In this document: in pieces, positions 43,152 through 51,363 of the stretch | How positions within the stretch are numbered: the first letter of the stretch is position 1 | Layout: every line of letters starts with the position of its first letter | NCBI GenBank assembly: GCA_036557225.1 | Contig: DATBHX010000126.1 | Location: 1-64,000, forward strand | Length of the DNA stretch: 64,000 nt | Source of the DNA: Angelobacter sp036557225 | Lineage (GTDB): Bacteria; Acidobacteriota; Terriglobia; Terriglobales; Acidobacteriaceae | Direction of reading: 5' to 3' | Program-made: the position numbers and the translations under genes | Notes under the pieces: model-generated | What the model was told of the DNA's origin: nothing | The model's database searches: none | What the model saw: the letters and a program-made list of their open reading frames with translations, nothing else

Positions 43152-44282
43152 GTGGCCGGAGCCAAGAAACGCGCGCGCAGCAGCAGCAAAGATCCGCTGC
43201 CGGTGGCCGATCTGATGCAGTTTGAGCCGCTGGCGCGCAAGCGGCTTTCGCAGATGGCCTATGACTACGTTCGCTCCGGCGGCGGAGACGAGATCACAAT
43301 GCGCGAAAACCGGCTGGCGTTTGACCGGCTGCGGCTGGCGCCGAATGTAATGGTCGACGTCGCAAAGCTGGATACGCGCGTGACGCTGTTTGGAAGTGAG
43401 CTGGAGCATCCGATCCTGCTGGCGCCGATTGCGTATCACCGGCTCTATCACAAGGAGGGCGAGCTGGCGACCGCGCGCGGGGCAAGCGCAGCCGGCGCGG
43501 CGTACGTGATCAGCTCATTTACGACGATGGCGATCGAAGAGATTGCGCGTAACACGCAGCAGCCTATCTGGTTTCAGTTGTATGTGCAGCGCGATCGCGC
43601 CTTTACCAGGGACATGGTGCAGCGAGCGGTGTCTGAAGGCTGCAAGGCCGTGTGCGTCACGGCGGACACGCCGGTACTGGGCTGCCGCTATGGACAACTC
43701 GCTTTCAAATTGCCCAGCAACGTAGAGTGCGTGCATCTGCGCGGTCTGCAATACCAGGTCCCGCCGCCAGGAGACAACATGCAGCGCGCCAGCATTTACG
43801 ATCCGGCTGTGACCGATCCGTCATTCAGCTGGAACGATCTGGAATGGCTGCGCTCGGTGGCCGGCGTGCCGGTGATGGTGAAGGGAGTGCTCTCGGCCGA
43901 GGATGGCAGGCGCGCGGTGGAACACGGCGCCGATGGCGTGATCGTATCAAACCACGGCGGCCGAAATCTCGATCTGGTTCCGGCGACGATTGATGCGCTG
44001 CCGCGCGTGGTGGAGGCAGTTGCTGGGCGGATTCCGGTGCTGCTGGATAGCGGCATTCGTCGCGGCACCGATGTACTGATGGCGCTGGCGCTGGGGGCGA
44101 AGGCGGTGTTGCTGGGCCGTCCTTATATCTATGGACTGGCGCTGGGCGGAGCGCAGGGTGTGGAACGAGCAGTGTCAATCCTGCGCAGCGAGTTTGAGAG
44201 GGCAATGGCGCTGACGGGCCGGCGAACGATTCAGGAGATTGATGAGACAGTGTTGTGGAGGGATAGGGAAATTGGTAAATGA
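43152..44282 (+). CDS. FMN-dependent alpha-hydroxy-acid dehydrogenase/oxidase
   Basis: The 376-residue product matches the lactate dehydrogenase/glycolate oxidase family: 'LSQMAYDYVRSGGGDEITMREN' at the start, 'PILLAPIAYHRLYHKEGELATARGA' in the FMN site, 'WFQLYVQRDR', 'VCVTADTPVLGCRYG', the catalytic-base region 'VSNHGGRNLD', and 'IPVLLDSGIRRGTDVLMALALGAKAVLLGRPYIYGLALGG'. It would oxidise an L-2-hydroxy acid. The start is GTG 43154-43152 region with TAGGAGA upstream. The last residues and stop (IGK-stop) come from an octamer repeat array. Confidence 0.92.
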   Translation: MAGAKKRARSSSKDPLPVADLMQFEPLARKRLSQMAYDYVRSGGGDEITMRENRLAFDRLRLAPNVMVDVAKLDTRVTLFGSELEHPILLAPIAYHRLYHKEGELATARGASAAGAAYVISSFTTMAIEEIARNTQQPIWFQLYVQRDRAFTRDMVQRAVSEGCKAVCVTADTPVLGCRYGQLAFKLPSNVECVHLRGLQYQVPPPGDNMQRASIYDPAVTDPSFSWNDLEWLRSVAGVPVMVKGVLSAEDGRRAVEHGADGVIVSNHGGRNLDLVPATIDALPRVVEAVAGRIPVLLDSGIRRGTDVLMALALGAKAVLLGRPYIYGLALGGAQGVERAVSILRSEFERAMALTGRRTIQEIDETVLWRDREIGK

Positions 44283-44304
44283 GTAAATTAGTAAGTTGGT
44301 AAAT
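44271..44304. repeat. Octamer array overlapping the dehydrogenase stop codon
   Basis: ATTGGTAAATGAGTAAATTA and then GTAAGTTGGTAAATG make four copies of a loose 8-mer. The dehydrogenase stop TGA (44280-44282) falls inside the first two units, so the array supplies the end of the protein. Confidence 0.65.
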
Positions 44305-44327
44305 GAAAATCAAAACCACGCTTTGTG

Positions 44328-44396
44328 CAGGGGCTAAAGCCCAACGAATTTTTTTGAGGCCTTTGACGGGCGGCTGAAGCCGACCCTCTTCTACGG
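44328..44396. repeat. GGGCTAAAGCCC / CGGCTGAAGCCG hairpin repeat
   Basis: Two small palindromes, GGGCTAAAGCCC (44331-44342) and CGGCTGAAGCCG (44371-44382), are separated by a T-rich spacer. This type of paired palindrome occurs in many soil-bacterium genomes and is probably a dispersed non-coding repeat. It fills most of the 191-base spacer. Confidence 0.55.
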
Positions 44397-44473
44397 CAGT
44401 GTTAGCAGCGTGGTGCATCCCAAATTGAGTTATAGGAATTTCTAAACATCAATCTGAAAATTTGCCTAGCGCG

Positions 44474-44836
44474 TTAAGAGGCAGCCACCCTGGCCCGGCA
44501 CTCTTCGCAGGGGCACATCTCGCGCAGATAGTCCCAGGAGTAGATGCCGCTGGCGTGGCCGTCATTCCAGGCGATATTGAGGGCGTAGCGGCCTACGGGC
44601 TTTACTTCCTTCGGGCGCGCCGGCTCCTTGTACATCGGCAGAAGAGTGTTGGCGGCTTTGGGCGGCTCGCCGGGACGGCGATTGTGATTGTTGCGCTCTT
44701 CGGTGCAGGTGGCGCAGGGACAGGCGTCGCGCAGCCATTGAAAGCTGTAATGCGTGTGGTGGCCGTCGTCCCAGTCGATGTCCATGCCGGTTCCGGTGGT
44801 GACGTTGACTTTGACGGATTTGGGGTTGACGGGCAT
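44474..44836 (-). CDS. DUF971 protein
   Basis: The 120-residue product matches DUF971, related to the N-terminal domain of gamma-butyrobetaine hydroxylase: 'DIDWDDGHHTHYSFQWLRDACPCATCTEE' and 'ALNIAWNDGHASGIYSWDYLREMCPCEEC'. Each half ends in a Cys cluster (CPCATC, CPCEEC) that could bind zinc or an iron-sulfur centre. Some members are linked to iron-sulfur protein metabolism (Mrp-associated), but no partner is seen here. Confidence 0.85.
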   Translation of the reverse strand: MPVNPKSVKVNVTTGTGMDIDWDDGHHTHYSFQWLRDACPCATCTEERNNHNRRPGEPPKAANTLLPMYKEPARPKEVKPVGRYALNIAWNDGHASGIYSWDYLREMCPCEECRARVAAS

Positions 44837-44866
44837 TGATCTAAGTATAGGACAAGAGGCGGGGGG

Positions 44867-44969
44867 ATTTGGTAATTGGGTAAGTTGGTAATTTGGTAAA
44901 TGAAAAACCGAAAACCCTACCGCGGATCCAACGGCAAGCCGGGACAGGTCAACGCGGATTTGCGCGGAT
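44867..44969. repeat. Octamer array followed by CCGCGGATTTGCGCGGAT elements
   Basis: GGATTTGGTAATTGGGTAAG then TTGGTAATTTGGTAAATG (44866-44902) is the third TTGGTAAA-type array. It is followed by ACCGCGGATCC (44919) and AACGCGGATTTGCGCGGAT (44951-44969), parts of the 'CCGCGGATTTGCGCGGATGAACACGGAT' family. Together they occupy the 309-base spacer before the zinc-ribbon gene. No gene is evident there. Confidence 0.6.
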
Positions 44970-45145
44970 CGGAAGGCGGCCAGAAATAAAAGGCCGCTTT
45001 TCGGGCCGGTCTGAACGGCCCTGGCTCATTCATCTTGCCAAAATCGGCGAAATTGAAAAGCGCAAAACGAACCGGGAGGAAGCGAAGGACGTCAAAGAAA
45101 ATATTATTGGCGAGCAATATCTTTCCAAACATATGATTACCGCCT

Positions 45146-45724
45146 ATGGAAAGCGCCGACCAGCAATGGCAACGATTGAAAGAACATTACGCACAAATGA
45201 CGGAGGATGAGCTAGCCGCCCTCGCCCAGGATGCCGGCGATCTCACCGAGGTGGCGCAGGAAGCGCTGCAGGCGGTGATTGCCGAGCGCGGATTGGATAT
45301 CCAGCTCAAAATGGAACCTCCCGCGCCACTGGGGGGTCATCCTCCCGAGGACGAGAAGCTTGTGATCCTCGGCTGGCCGGAGAGCGCCGAGCAAGCCGCA
45401 AGCGTGATGGAGGCCCTGACTGCAGCAGGAATTCCGTCTTTTCTCCACCTGGAAGTCCTGGAGAGCGATTTGAAACGCGCACGTGCAGCGGTGGAGCAAG
45501 CATTTGAGGAGGAAGACGACGACAGCGATGACGGGAAGGGCTACGCCGTCCTTTGTCCGAAGTGCCGCGCCGGAGCGGTGGTACTCGAAGAACGGGACTC
45601 GTCTTCCACGGCTCCGTTCCATTGGCACTGCGATGTCTGCGGCCATCGGTGGAGTGATGAGGGCATTGAACAGGAAGTGCCGGCCGGGCAGGAAGAGGAG
45701 GATTCCGGCGAGGAACATTCTTGA
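45146..45724 (+). CDS. Zinc-ribbon hypothetical protein (192 aa)
   Basis: The protein starts MESADQQWQRLKEHYAQMTEDELAAL, with a helical N-terminal region. A middle beta-alpha domain ('KLVILGWPESAEQAASVMEALTAAGIPSFL') looks like a DUF2007-type signal-transducing or ligand-binding fold. The end carries a zinc ribbon ('AVLCPKCRAGAVVLEERD', 'HWHCDVCGHRW') and an acidic tail. Function unknown. Confidence 0.7.
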   Translation: MESADQQWQRLKEHYAQMTEDELAALAQDAGDLTEVAQEALQAVIAERGLDIQLKMEPPAPLGGHPPEDEKLVILGWPESAEQAASVMEALTAAGIPSFLHLEVLESDLKRARAAVEQAFEEEDDDSDDGKGYAVLCPKCRAGAVVLEERDSSSTAPFHWHCDVCGHRWSDEGIEQEVPAGQEEEDSGEEHS

Positions 45725-45780
45725 AGATGAAACAGGCCTAATATCCCCTTCTTCGAGCGCCCCCTGGGTGCGTCGCGCGA

Positions 45781-46620
45781 CTATTTCTTGAACAACCCAT
45801 TGATCTCCGCATACGGCACTGCGCCTTCGGTCAGGGCCGAGTAGGTGCCTGTGGTGCGGGCTTCGTCGGCGATGCGGCGGAGCAGGCCCATGGCGGCGCG
45901 GTGCGGACCGGAGCCGTAACTCACGCGCTTAACGCCCAGCTTAGCCAATTCAGGAAGCGAGGGAACGCCGGGGCCGGCAAGGATGTTGATGGGCGCGCCA
46001 TGGACGTGATCGACCAGCGTGCGGATATGGTCAGGGTTGCGCAGGCCGGGAACGAAAATACAATCGCCACCGGCTTTGAGGTAAGCGGAGGCGCGGTCAA
46101 GGGTGCCGCGCAGCGCCTGGTCAGGAGTTACACCGCTTTGCCAATAGGCATCAACGCGGGCGTTGATGACGAGGTGGACGTTGAGCTTGTCTGCGGCGCG
46201 GCGCGCGGACTGGATACGCTCGATTTGCTCAGGCAATGGAAAGAGCGGGCCGAAATGTTCGTGTCCCGGGAGCGCATCTTCAAGATTTACACCAACGGCG
46301 CCCGCGTCGATGACCTGCGTGATGGAGGTTTCAAGCTGCTTTGCGCCAGGGGCAAAGCCGGATTCGATATCGGCAGTGACAGGAACGCTGACGCTGCGAG
46401 CGATGCTCCGGATAAGAGCAAGCATGTCATTCCAGGGAACCTGCTGGCCGTCGGGATAGCCGAGCGCGTTGGCGCAGGCCGCGCTGCTGGTGGCGACAGC
46501 GGGCAATCCGCAATGCTCAACCATGGCGGCGCTGGCGGCGTCCCAGGCGTTGATGAGGACCAGCGGCGTAGCGGCATGGTGAAGCTCAAGAAGAGCAGCG
46601 GCTTTTTGTGCTTGCGTCAT
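45781..46620 (-). CDS. Isocitrate lyase / PEP mutase superfamily protein
   Basis: The 279-residue TIM-barrel product has 'PLVLINAWDAASAAMVEHCGLPAVATSSAA', 'PVTADIESGF' with the metal-binding Asp/Glu, and 'GVNLEDALPGHEHFGPLFPLPEQIERIQSAR'. The motif KKCGH of true isocitrate lyases is absent. It is closest in pattern to oxaloacetate-decarboxylase/PEP-mutase-like proteins such as carboxyvinyl-carboxyphosphonate phosphorylmutase relatives. The substrate is unknown. Confidence 0.85.
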   Translation of the reverse strand: MTQAQKAAALLELHHAATPLVLINAWDAASAAMVEHCGLPAVATSSAACANALGYPDGQQVPWNDMLALIRSIARSVSVPVTADIESGFAPGAKQLETSITQVIDAGAVGVNLEDALPGHEHFGPLFPLPEQIERIQSARRAADKLNVHLVINARVDAYWQSGVTPDQALRGTLDRASAYLKAGGDCIFVPGLRNPDHIRTLVDHVHGAPINILAGPGVPSLPELAKLGVKRVSYGSGPHRAAMGLLRRIADEARTTGTYSALTEGAVPYAEINGLFKK

Positions 46621-46718
46621 TTCATGGTTATATCAAGCCATGCCGGTGGACGGAAGAGCGCGTGGGAAATCATGCCGGCATGCCGTTGGCAAAAAAATCC
46701 CGAGGCGAACTTTCAGAA

Positions 46719-47081
46719 TCACCTGCTGTTGGGACTCTTTTGTGTTTTCAAAACATGACTCACCGTGCGCAGCACGTCTTGCGCACCGGCAGTGGTGGGG
46801 ATGAGCGCATCCGCCAGCTCGGTATTTTTGAGGTTGTCAAAATAGATCATGACGATGCGGATGTCAGGATTGGCGCGGGCCAGCCGGCGTGCCATTTCAT
46901 TGCGCTCCTGTTCGGGCACGCTGAAGCCCAGGACAGCGACATCATAGATATCCTGTTCGATGGCCTGGAAAGCTGCTTCCTGAGTGGCAGCCATGGCGGG
47001 CTGATATCCCGCCGCGCGTAACGCGTGGTCACGTTCTTCCAGAAGTTCACGAATATAGCCTACGAGCAATACCTTGGCCAT
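46719..47081 (-). CDS. Degenerate receiver-like protein (120 aa)
   Basis: The start is ATG 47081, right after AAGGGGGATT. The fold looks like a response-regulator receiver: 'AKVLLVGYIRELLEERDHALRAAGYQPAMAATQEAAFQAIEQDIYDVAVLGFSVPEQERNEMARRLA'. In place of the phosphoacceptor Asp is Gly (AVLG), and the N-terminal acidic pair is missing. It is therefore unlikely to be phosphorylated and may act as a protein-protein module. No output domain follows. Confidence 0.7.
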   Translation of the reverse strand: MAKVLLVGYIRELLEERDHALRAAGYQPAMAATQEAAFQAIEQDIYDVAVLGFSVPEQERNEMARRLARANPDIRIVMIYFDNLKNTELADALIPTTAGAQDVLRTVSHVLKTQKSPNSR

Positions 47082-47302
47082 AATCCCCCTTGCGTGCAGG
47101 ACATGAAACCAGCGATCGGAGATCAATGCCTGAGCAGGGTGGAAAATGCTTGTCTTCCACGATGGCTCATCTGCGCAACATTGATGCTCAAAGCTGATTC
47201 AGGCACAATTGCGAACGGCACAGCAGGTATTGCCTGAAAGGGGGCCACCAGACAAAAGGAAACGCTGGCTGTGCAAGCCCGCGCAATTCGTACTGCGAAG
47301 GA

Positions 47303-47308
47303 TATAAT
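47303..47308 (+). promoter_or_regulatory. Putative -10 box upstream of glutamate dehydrogenase gene
   Basis: A perfect TATAAT lies 89 bases before the gene's ATG within a 316-base intergenic stretch. No matching -35 at 17 bases is seen. The rest of the stretch shows no gene. A short TGGAA..TTCCA hairpin is present at about 47132-47160. Confidence 0.3.
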
Positions 47309-47397
47309 ACTACAGACTTGAAAAGATGCCGGAATCCGCGATCTTGCATACAATAGGGCACGTCTATCTTTCCGTTTGAAAATCCCTTGGAGTAGAG

Positions 47398-48663
47398 ATG
47401 AAAACCGTATCGCTTGAACAGGAGCTGAACCCCTGGGAGGCACAGGCAGCTCGCTTTGACTTTGCCGCGCAAAAACTGAATCTCGATGAAGGCCTGTGGA
47501 AGATCCTGCGCTATCCGCAGCGAGAGATCATCGTGCACATTCCCGTTGCTATGGACAACGGAACGCTGGAGGTCTTTACCGGCTTCCGCGTGCAGCACTC
47601 CATCGCCCGTGGACCCGCCAAAGGCGGCGTGCGTTACGCGAAGGATGTCACGCTCGATGAAGTTCGCGCCCTGGCCAGCTGGATGACATGGAAGTGTGCG
47701 GTCGTGAATATTCCTTTCGGCGGCGCCAAGGGCGGCATTATTGTCGATCCTAAAAAGCTGAGCCTCTCCGAGCTCGAAAAACTCACGCGCCGCTATACCG
47801 CCGAGCTCATTGAATTTCTTGGTCCGGAAAAAGACGTCCCCGCTCCGGACATGAACACCAATGAGCAGACCATGGCCTGGATGATGGACACATATTCCAT
47901 GCATATGCGTCAAACGGTCACCGCCGTGGTCACGGGAAAACCTATAAATATCGGAGGCTCCAGAGGACGTCGTGAAGCTACCGGCCGCGGCGTCATGATC
48001 AATTGTGACGAAGCTCTGCGTAAATTTGGCATGTCCCGTGAAGACACGCGCGTGGTGGTGCAGGGTTTCGGCAACGTCGGCTCCAACGCGGCCAAGCTCA
48101 TGGCTGACGCCGGTTACAAGATCATTGGTATTGCCGAATGGGATGGCGGCCTCTTCAATCCCCGCGGCATCGATATCGACAATCTTCTTGAGCATCGCGA
48201 TCGCAACAAGACCATCGTTGGCTTCGCCGGCGCAGAGCCCGCCGATCCGAAGGAACTACTGCAGGCCGATTGCGACATCCTGATTCCAGCCGCTACGGAA
48301 AACGTCATCACCAGCCAGAATGCTGCCGGGATCAAAGCCAGGATCATCTGCGAAGGCGCCAATGGCCCAACTACCGCTGCGGCCGACGAAATCCTCGCTG
48401 ACAAGAAAGTCTTCATCATCCCGGACATTCTCGCCAATGCAGGCGGCGTCACTGCCTCCTACTTCGAGTGGGTGCAGGACCGCCAGGGATACTTCTGGAA
48501 AGAATCGGCGGTGAACGAGCAGCTGGAATTCATTCTGCGCGAATCGTTTGAAGACGTGGTGCACTTCTCAGAAACGCACAGCGTCAACAACCGGATCGCG
48601 GCTTACATGCTCGCTATCAGCCGCGTGGCCCACACCATCAAGCTGCGCGGAATTTACGCGTAG
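47398..48663 (+). CDS. gdhA: Glutamate dehydrogenase
   Basis: GDH interconverts glutamate and 2-oxoglutarate plus ammonia. The 421-residue product has 'GPAKGGVRYAKDVTLDEVRALASWMTWKCAVVNIPFGGAKGG' (substrate Lys residues), 'VPAPDMNTNEQTMAWMMDTYS', 'ATGRGV', 'VVVQGFGNVGSNAA' for NAD(P), and 'EGANGPTT'. The ribosome site is GGAG eight bases before the ATG. The length is that of the hexameric bacterial/archaeal class of about 420 residues. Cofactor preference is not clear from sequence. Confidence 0.95.
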   Translation: MKTVSLEQELNPWEAQAARFDFAAQKLNLDEGLWKILRYPQREIIVHIPVAMDNGTLEVFTGFRVQHSIARGPAKGGVRYAKDVTLDEVRALASWMTWKCAVVNIPFGGAKGGIIVDPKKLSLSELEKLTRRYTAELIEFLGPEKDVPAPDMNTNEQTMAWMMDTYSMHMRQTVTAVVTGKPINIGGSRGRREATGRGVMINCDEALRKFGMSREDTRVVVQGFGNVGSNAAKLMADAGYKIIGIAEWDGGLFNPRGIDIDNLLEHRDRNKTIVGFAGAEPADPKELLQADCDILIPAATENVITSQNAAGIKARIICEGANGPTTAAADEILADKKVFIIPDILANAGGVTASYFEWVQDRQGYFWKESAVNEQLEFILRESFEDVVHFSETHSVNNRIAAYMLAISRVAHTIKLRGIYA

Positions 48664-48768
48664 TTGATCCTTACACTGTTGAATCTCGACACCGCCTGCC
48701 GCAAGGTAGGCGGTTGTATTTTTGGGTCGATTCCCACGGAGACTACTCGCGGTCGTCGTCGGATCGAG

Positions 48769-50406
48769 TCATGCATAAATTCCCGGCGCTTCGTGGCCGA
48801 TCTTCTCCACATACTCCACGTAGGATCCGGGATAGACCTGCGGTGTCCGATCCGTACCGCTCTCGCCGCCCAGTTCCAGTACGCGCGAGCCGAGGCCTCG
48901 CAAAAACATGCGGTCATGCGAGACAAAGATCATGGTGCCCTCAAAATCTTTCAGAGCTTCCACCAGCATTTCTTTGGTGGCAAGATCAAGATGGTTCGTC
49001 GGCTCATCGAGCACCAGAAAATTGGGTGGGTTGTAGAGCATAAGCGCCATCACCAGCCTCGATTTTTCTCCGCCCGATAGCGCGCGAATTTTCTTGTCGA
49101 CGTCTTCGCCTGAAAACTGGAAAGCGCCGGCCAGGGTCCGCAGCGAACCCAGGCTGTCGTGCGGAAAATCACGTTGCAGCTGCTCGATAATCGTCAGATC
49201 GGGATCAAGCACATCGAGCGACTGCTGCGCGAAATAGCCCATCATCAGGCTCGCGCCCAGGCGGACTTTTCCCGCGTCGGGCTGAGCGGCGCCGGCAATC
49301 ATTTTGAGCAGCGTGGTTTTGCCCGCTCCGTTTCTGCCCATCACCGCCCATCGTTCGCCGCGGCGGATGGTGAGGTTAAAGCCGTCATAAATCACTCGCG
49401 GCCCGTAGCTTTTGTGCAGGTCTTCGATCACCGCCACCTGTTCACCCGATCGCGGCGGAGGCCGGAATTCAAACTTCACAATCTGGCGCTTTTTGGGTAA
49501 CTCGATTTTTTCGATCTTATCCAGCGCCTTGATCCGGCTCTGTACCTGCGCGGCCTTGGCCGCGTGCGTGCGGAAACGGTCAATGAAACGCTGCTCCTTG
49601 GCCAGCATCGATTGCTGCCGCGCGAACGCAGCCTGCTGGTTGGCGGCGCGAATGTTGCGCTCGCGCTCATAAAAATCGTAGTTGCCGGAATAGGCGATGA
49701 TCTCGCCCGATTCTATTTCCGCGATCCTCGAGACCAGCCGGTTCATGAATTCGCGATCGTGCGAAGTCATCAGCAGTGCGCCTTCGCAAGACTTCAGAAA
49801 CTGCTCCAGCCAGATGATCGATTCCAGGTCAAGGTGGTTGGTAGGCTCGTCCATCAGCAGCACGTCCGGGCGGCCCAGCAGCACGCGCGCCAGAGCCACG
49901 CGCATCTTCCATCCGCCGGAGAGCGCGCCCACGTCGCCATCAATCTGGTCGTCTTTAAAACCCAGGCCATGCAGCACCTCGCGCGCCTGCGCCTCCAGCG
50001 CATATCCGCCCAGATGCTCGTACTCTTCCTGAACTTCCCCAAAGCGCGCCAGGATGCGGTCCATCTCTTCCGCTTTGCCGGGATCCGACATCTCATGCTG
50101 CAGCGCTTCCAGCTCATGGTGCAGATCGCCTACACGTCCGCTGCCGGCGATGGCTTCGTCAATCACTGAGCGCCCTTGCATTTCCTCCACATCCTGGCGA
50201 AAGTAGCCGATGGTCAGCCGCTTGGGTACCGATACTTCACCCTCATCCGGCTCTTCCTCGCCCACAACCATCCGGAACAGCGTAGTCTTGCCGGAGCCAT
50301 TCGGCCCTACCAGGCCAACCTTCTCGCCCGGATTGAGCTGGAATGAGGCGTCCACAAAAACCAGCTGTTTACCGTACTGTTTGTTGATATTGGAAAACGA
50401 GATCAT
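48769..50406 (-). CDS. ABC-F subfamily ATPase
   Basis: The 545-residue soluble protein has two nucleotide-binding domains. Walker A motifs are 'GLVGPNGSGKTTLFR' and 'AVMGRNGAGKTTLLK', with signature motifs 'LSGGWKMRVALARVLL' and 'LSGGEKSRLVMALML' and Walker B 'VLLMDEPTNHLD' / 'LVLDEPTNHLD'. A charged interdomain linker is present ('QSMLAKEQRFIDRFRTHAAKAAQVQSRIKALDKI'). ABC-F proteins act on ribosomes (EttA, Uup, antibiotic-protection types). The exact subtype is uncertain. The start at ATG 50406 (MISFSNINKQYGK) is chosen over a longer frame into the repeat-rich spacer. Confidence 0.9.
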   Translation of the reverse strand: MISFSNINKQYGKQLVFVDASFQLNPGEKVGLVGPNGSGKTTLFRMVVGEEEPDEGEVSVPKRLTIGYFRQDVEEMQGRSVIDEAIAGSGRVGDLHHELEALQHEMSDPGKAEEMDRILARFGEVQEEYEHLGGYALEAQAREVLHGLGFKDDQIDGDVGALSGGWKMRVALARVLLGRPDVLLMDEPTNHLDLESIIWLEQFLKSCEGALLMTSHDREFMNRLVSRIAEIESGEIIAYSGNYDFYERERNIRAANQQAAFARQQSMLAKEQRFIDRFRTHAAKAAQVQSRIKALDKIEKIELPKKRQIVKFEFRPPPRSGEQVAVIEDLHKSYGPRVIYDGFNLTIRRGERWAVMGRNGAGKTTLLKMIAGAAQPDAGKVRLGASLMMGYFAQQSLDVLDPDLTIIEQLQRDFPHDSLGSLRTLAGAFQFSGEDVDKKIRALSGGEKSRLVMALMLYNPPNFLVLDEPTNHLDLATKEMLVEALKDFEGTMIFVSHDRMFLRGLGSRVLELGGESGTDRTPQVYPGSYVEYVEKIGHEAPGIYA

Positions 50407-50612
50407 CCGTTTCCAAACTATCAGAATGCCCGAAGGATGTGTAACGGCCAAGCGGCATGCACACACCGCGGATGCCCGCAGAGCGGAAGAAGGAGCTGGC
50501 GAAAAGCGCAAACCGAAGAAGCGATGAACCCGCCGCATTTGGCCAGATCCGCCCGCAAGGCGGGTTTCCTATTCCAGACCGCCCTCTGCGTCCATTTGCG
50601 CCCCCATGGTTC

Positions 50613-50769
50613 TGGAGCGAAGCGACAAGGCCGCGAGGCCGGGGTCCCCGACGCGCGTTCTTTGCGCGGTGGGGTGGGAGGCCGGCTTGCGCGCCGAGCG
50701 GCCTGCATCAGGAGCAGCATTGAGTCGGCTAGGGCAGAATCGTCAAGCGGTGTGGAGCGAAGCGACAAG
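50613..50769. repeat. GC-rich dispersed element with flanking TGGAGCGAAGCGACAAG copies
   Basis: TGGAGCGAAGCGACAAG occurs at 50613-50629 and again at 50753-50769, 140 bases apart. Between them are GGGGTCCCCGACGCGCG (palindromic with the GCGCGGTGGGG that follows, 50641-50676) and GCGCGCCGAGCGGC. Pieces recur at 4130-4233, and the palindrome recurs at 53403-53440. The 418-base spacer contains this element and a terminator, and no gene. Confidence 0.65.
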
Positions 50770-50770
50770 A

Positions 50771-50800
50771 AAAAATGGCCGCGAGACTTCGCGGCCTTTT
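50771..50800 (-). terminator. Rho-independent terminator of the lysine-rich protein gene
   Basis: On the minus strand, GGCCGCGA pairs with TCGCGGCC around a four-base loop and is followed by ATTTTTTC. It lies about 25 bases after the stop of the gene at 50825-51226, the classical intrinsic-terminator layout. Confidence 0.85.
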
Positions 50801-50824
50801 CTGTTGGAAAAATTCTAGAAGGTT

Positions 50825-51226
50825 TTACCGGCGACCCTTCTTTTTCGCAGCTTTTTTCTTGCCGCCTTTTTTCTTTGTGGTTTTCTTGGCTGCCTTTTTC
50901 TTGGCGGGTTTCTTTTTCGCTGCTTTTTTCTTGCCGCCGCTCTTTTTCTTGGCTGGTTTCTTCTTGGCCGCTTTCTTTTTGGCTGGTTTCTTTTTGCCGC
51001 CACCACCGCCGCTGCTGCGTGGAGGCGCAGGCACACTCACCGGAGCCGCGGGAGCCTCGTCCATGGACTCATCTCCGCCGCCGCTGATTTCCGCGCCGAT
51101 CGATTCTTCCTCTTCTTCCTCGTAATCTTCTTCCGTGGAGCCGCCACCGTAGCCACCGATGTCGCCGTACTCCTCGTCCATATCGTCCTCACGTCTTGCC
51201 TTGAGGGTTTCATCGTAAAAGCTCAT
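50825..51226 (-). CDS. Acidic/lysine-alanine-rich histone-H1-like protein (133 aa)
   Basis: The first 60 residues are Gly- and Glu/Asp-rich ('EEYGDIGGYGGGSTEEDYEEEEEES'). The last 60 are tandem Lys/Ala/Pro repeats (KKPAKKKAAKKKPAKKK type), like histone H1 tails and the bacterial proteins Hc2 or AlgP. Such tails bind DNA or RNA non-specifically. The acidic part could be a regulatory or solubility region. No globular domain is seen. The gene has its own terminator. Function in nucleoid organisation is a family-based inference. Confidence 0.8.
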   Translation of the reverse strand: MSFYDETLKARREDDMDEEYGDIGGYGGGSTEEDYEEEEEESIGAEISGGGDESMDEAPAAPVSVPAPPRSSGGGGGKKKPAKKKAAKKKPAKKKSGGKKKAAKKKPAKKKAAKKTTKKKGGKKKAAKKKGRR

Positions 51227-51363
51227 GTTTCCTCCAGAAATTAAGGCCGCTCACAACACCACATTCGCGCAAACAAAACAGGCGCGGATTATACCAAGCT
51301 ATACGAATCGCGTGTCAACTACCCAGGAACCCAGTGTGCAACGCGACGCGCGAATAATCAAGT

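Noticed and set aside
43011..44903. TTGGTAAA arrays as CRISPR repeats
   Set aside because: Units are 8 bases, degenerate and without spacers, and no cas genes are present.
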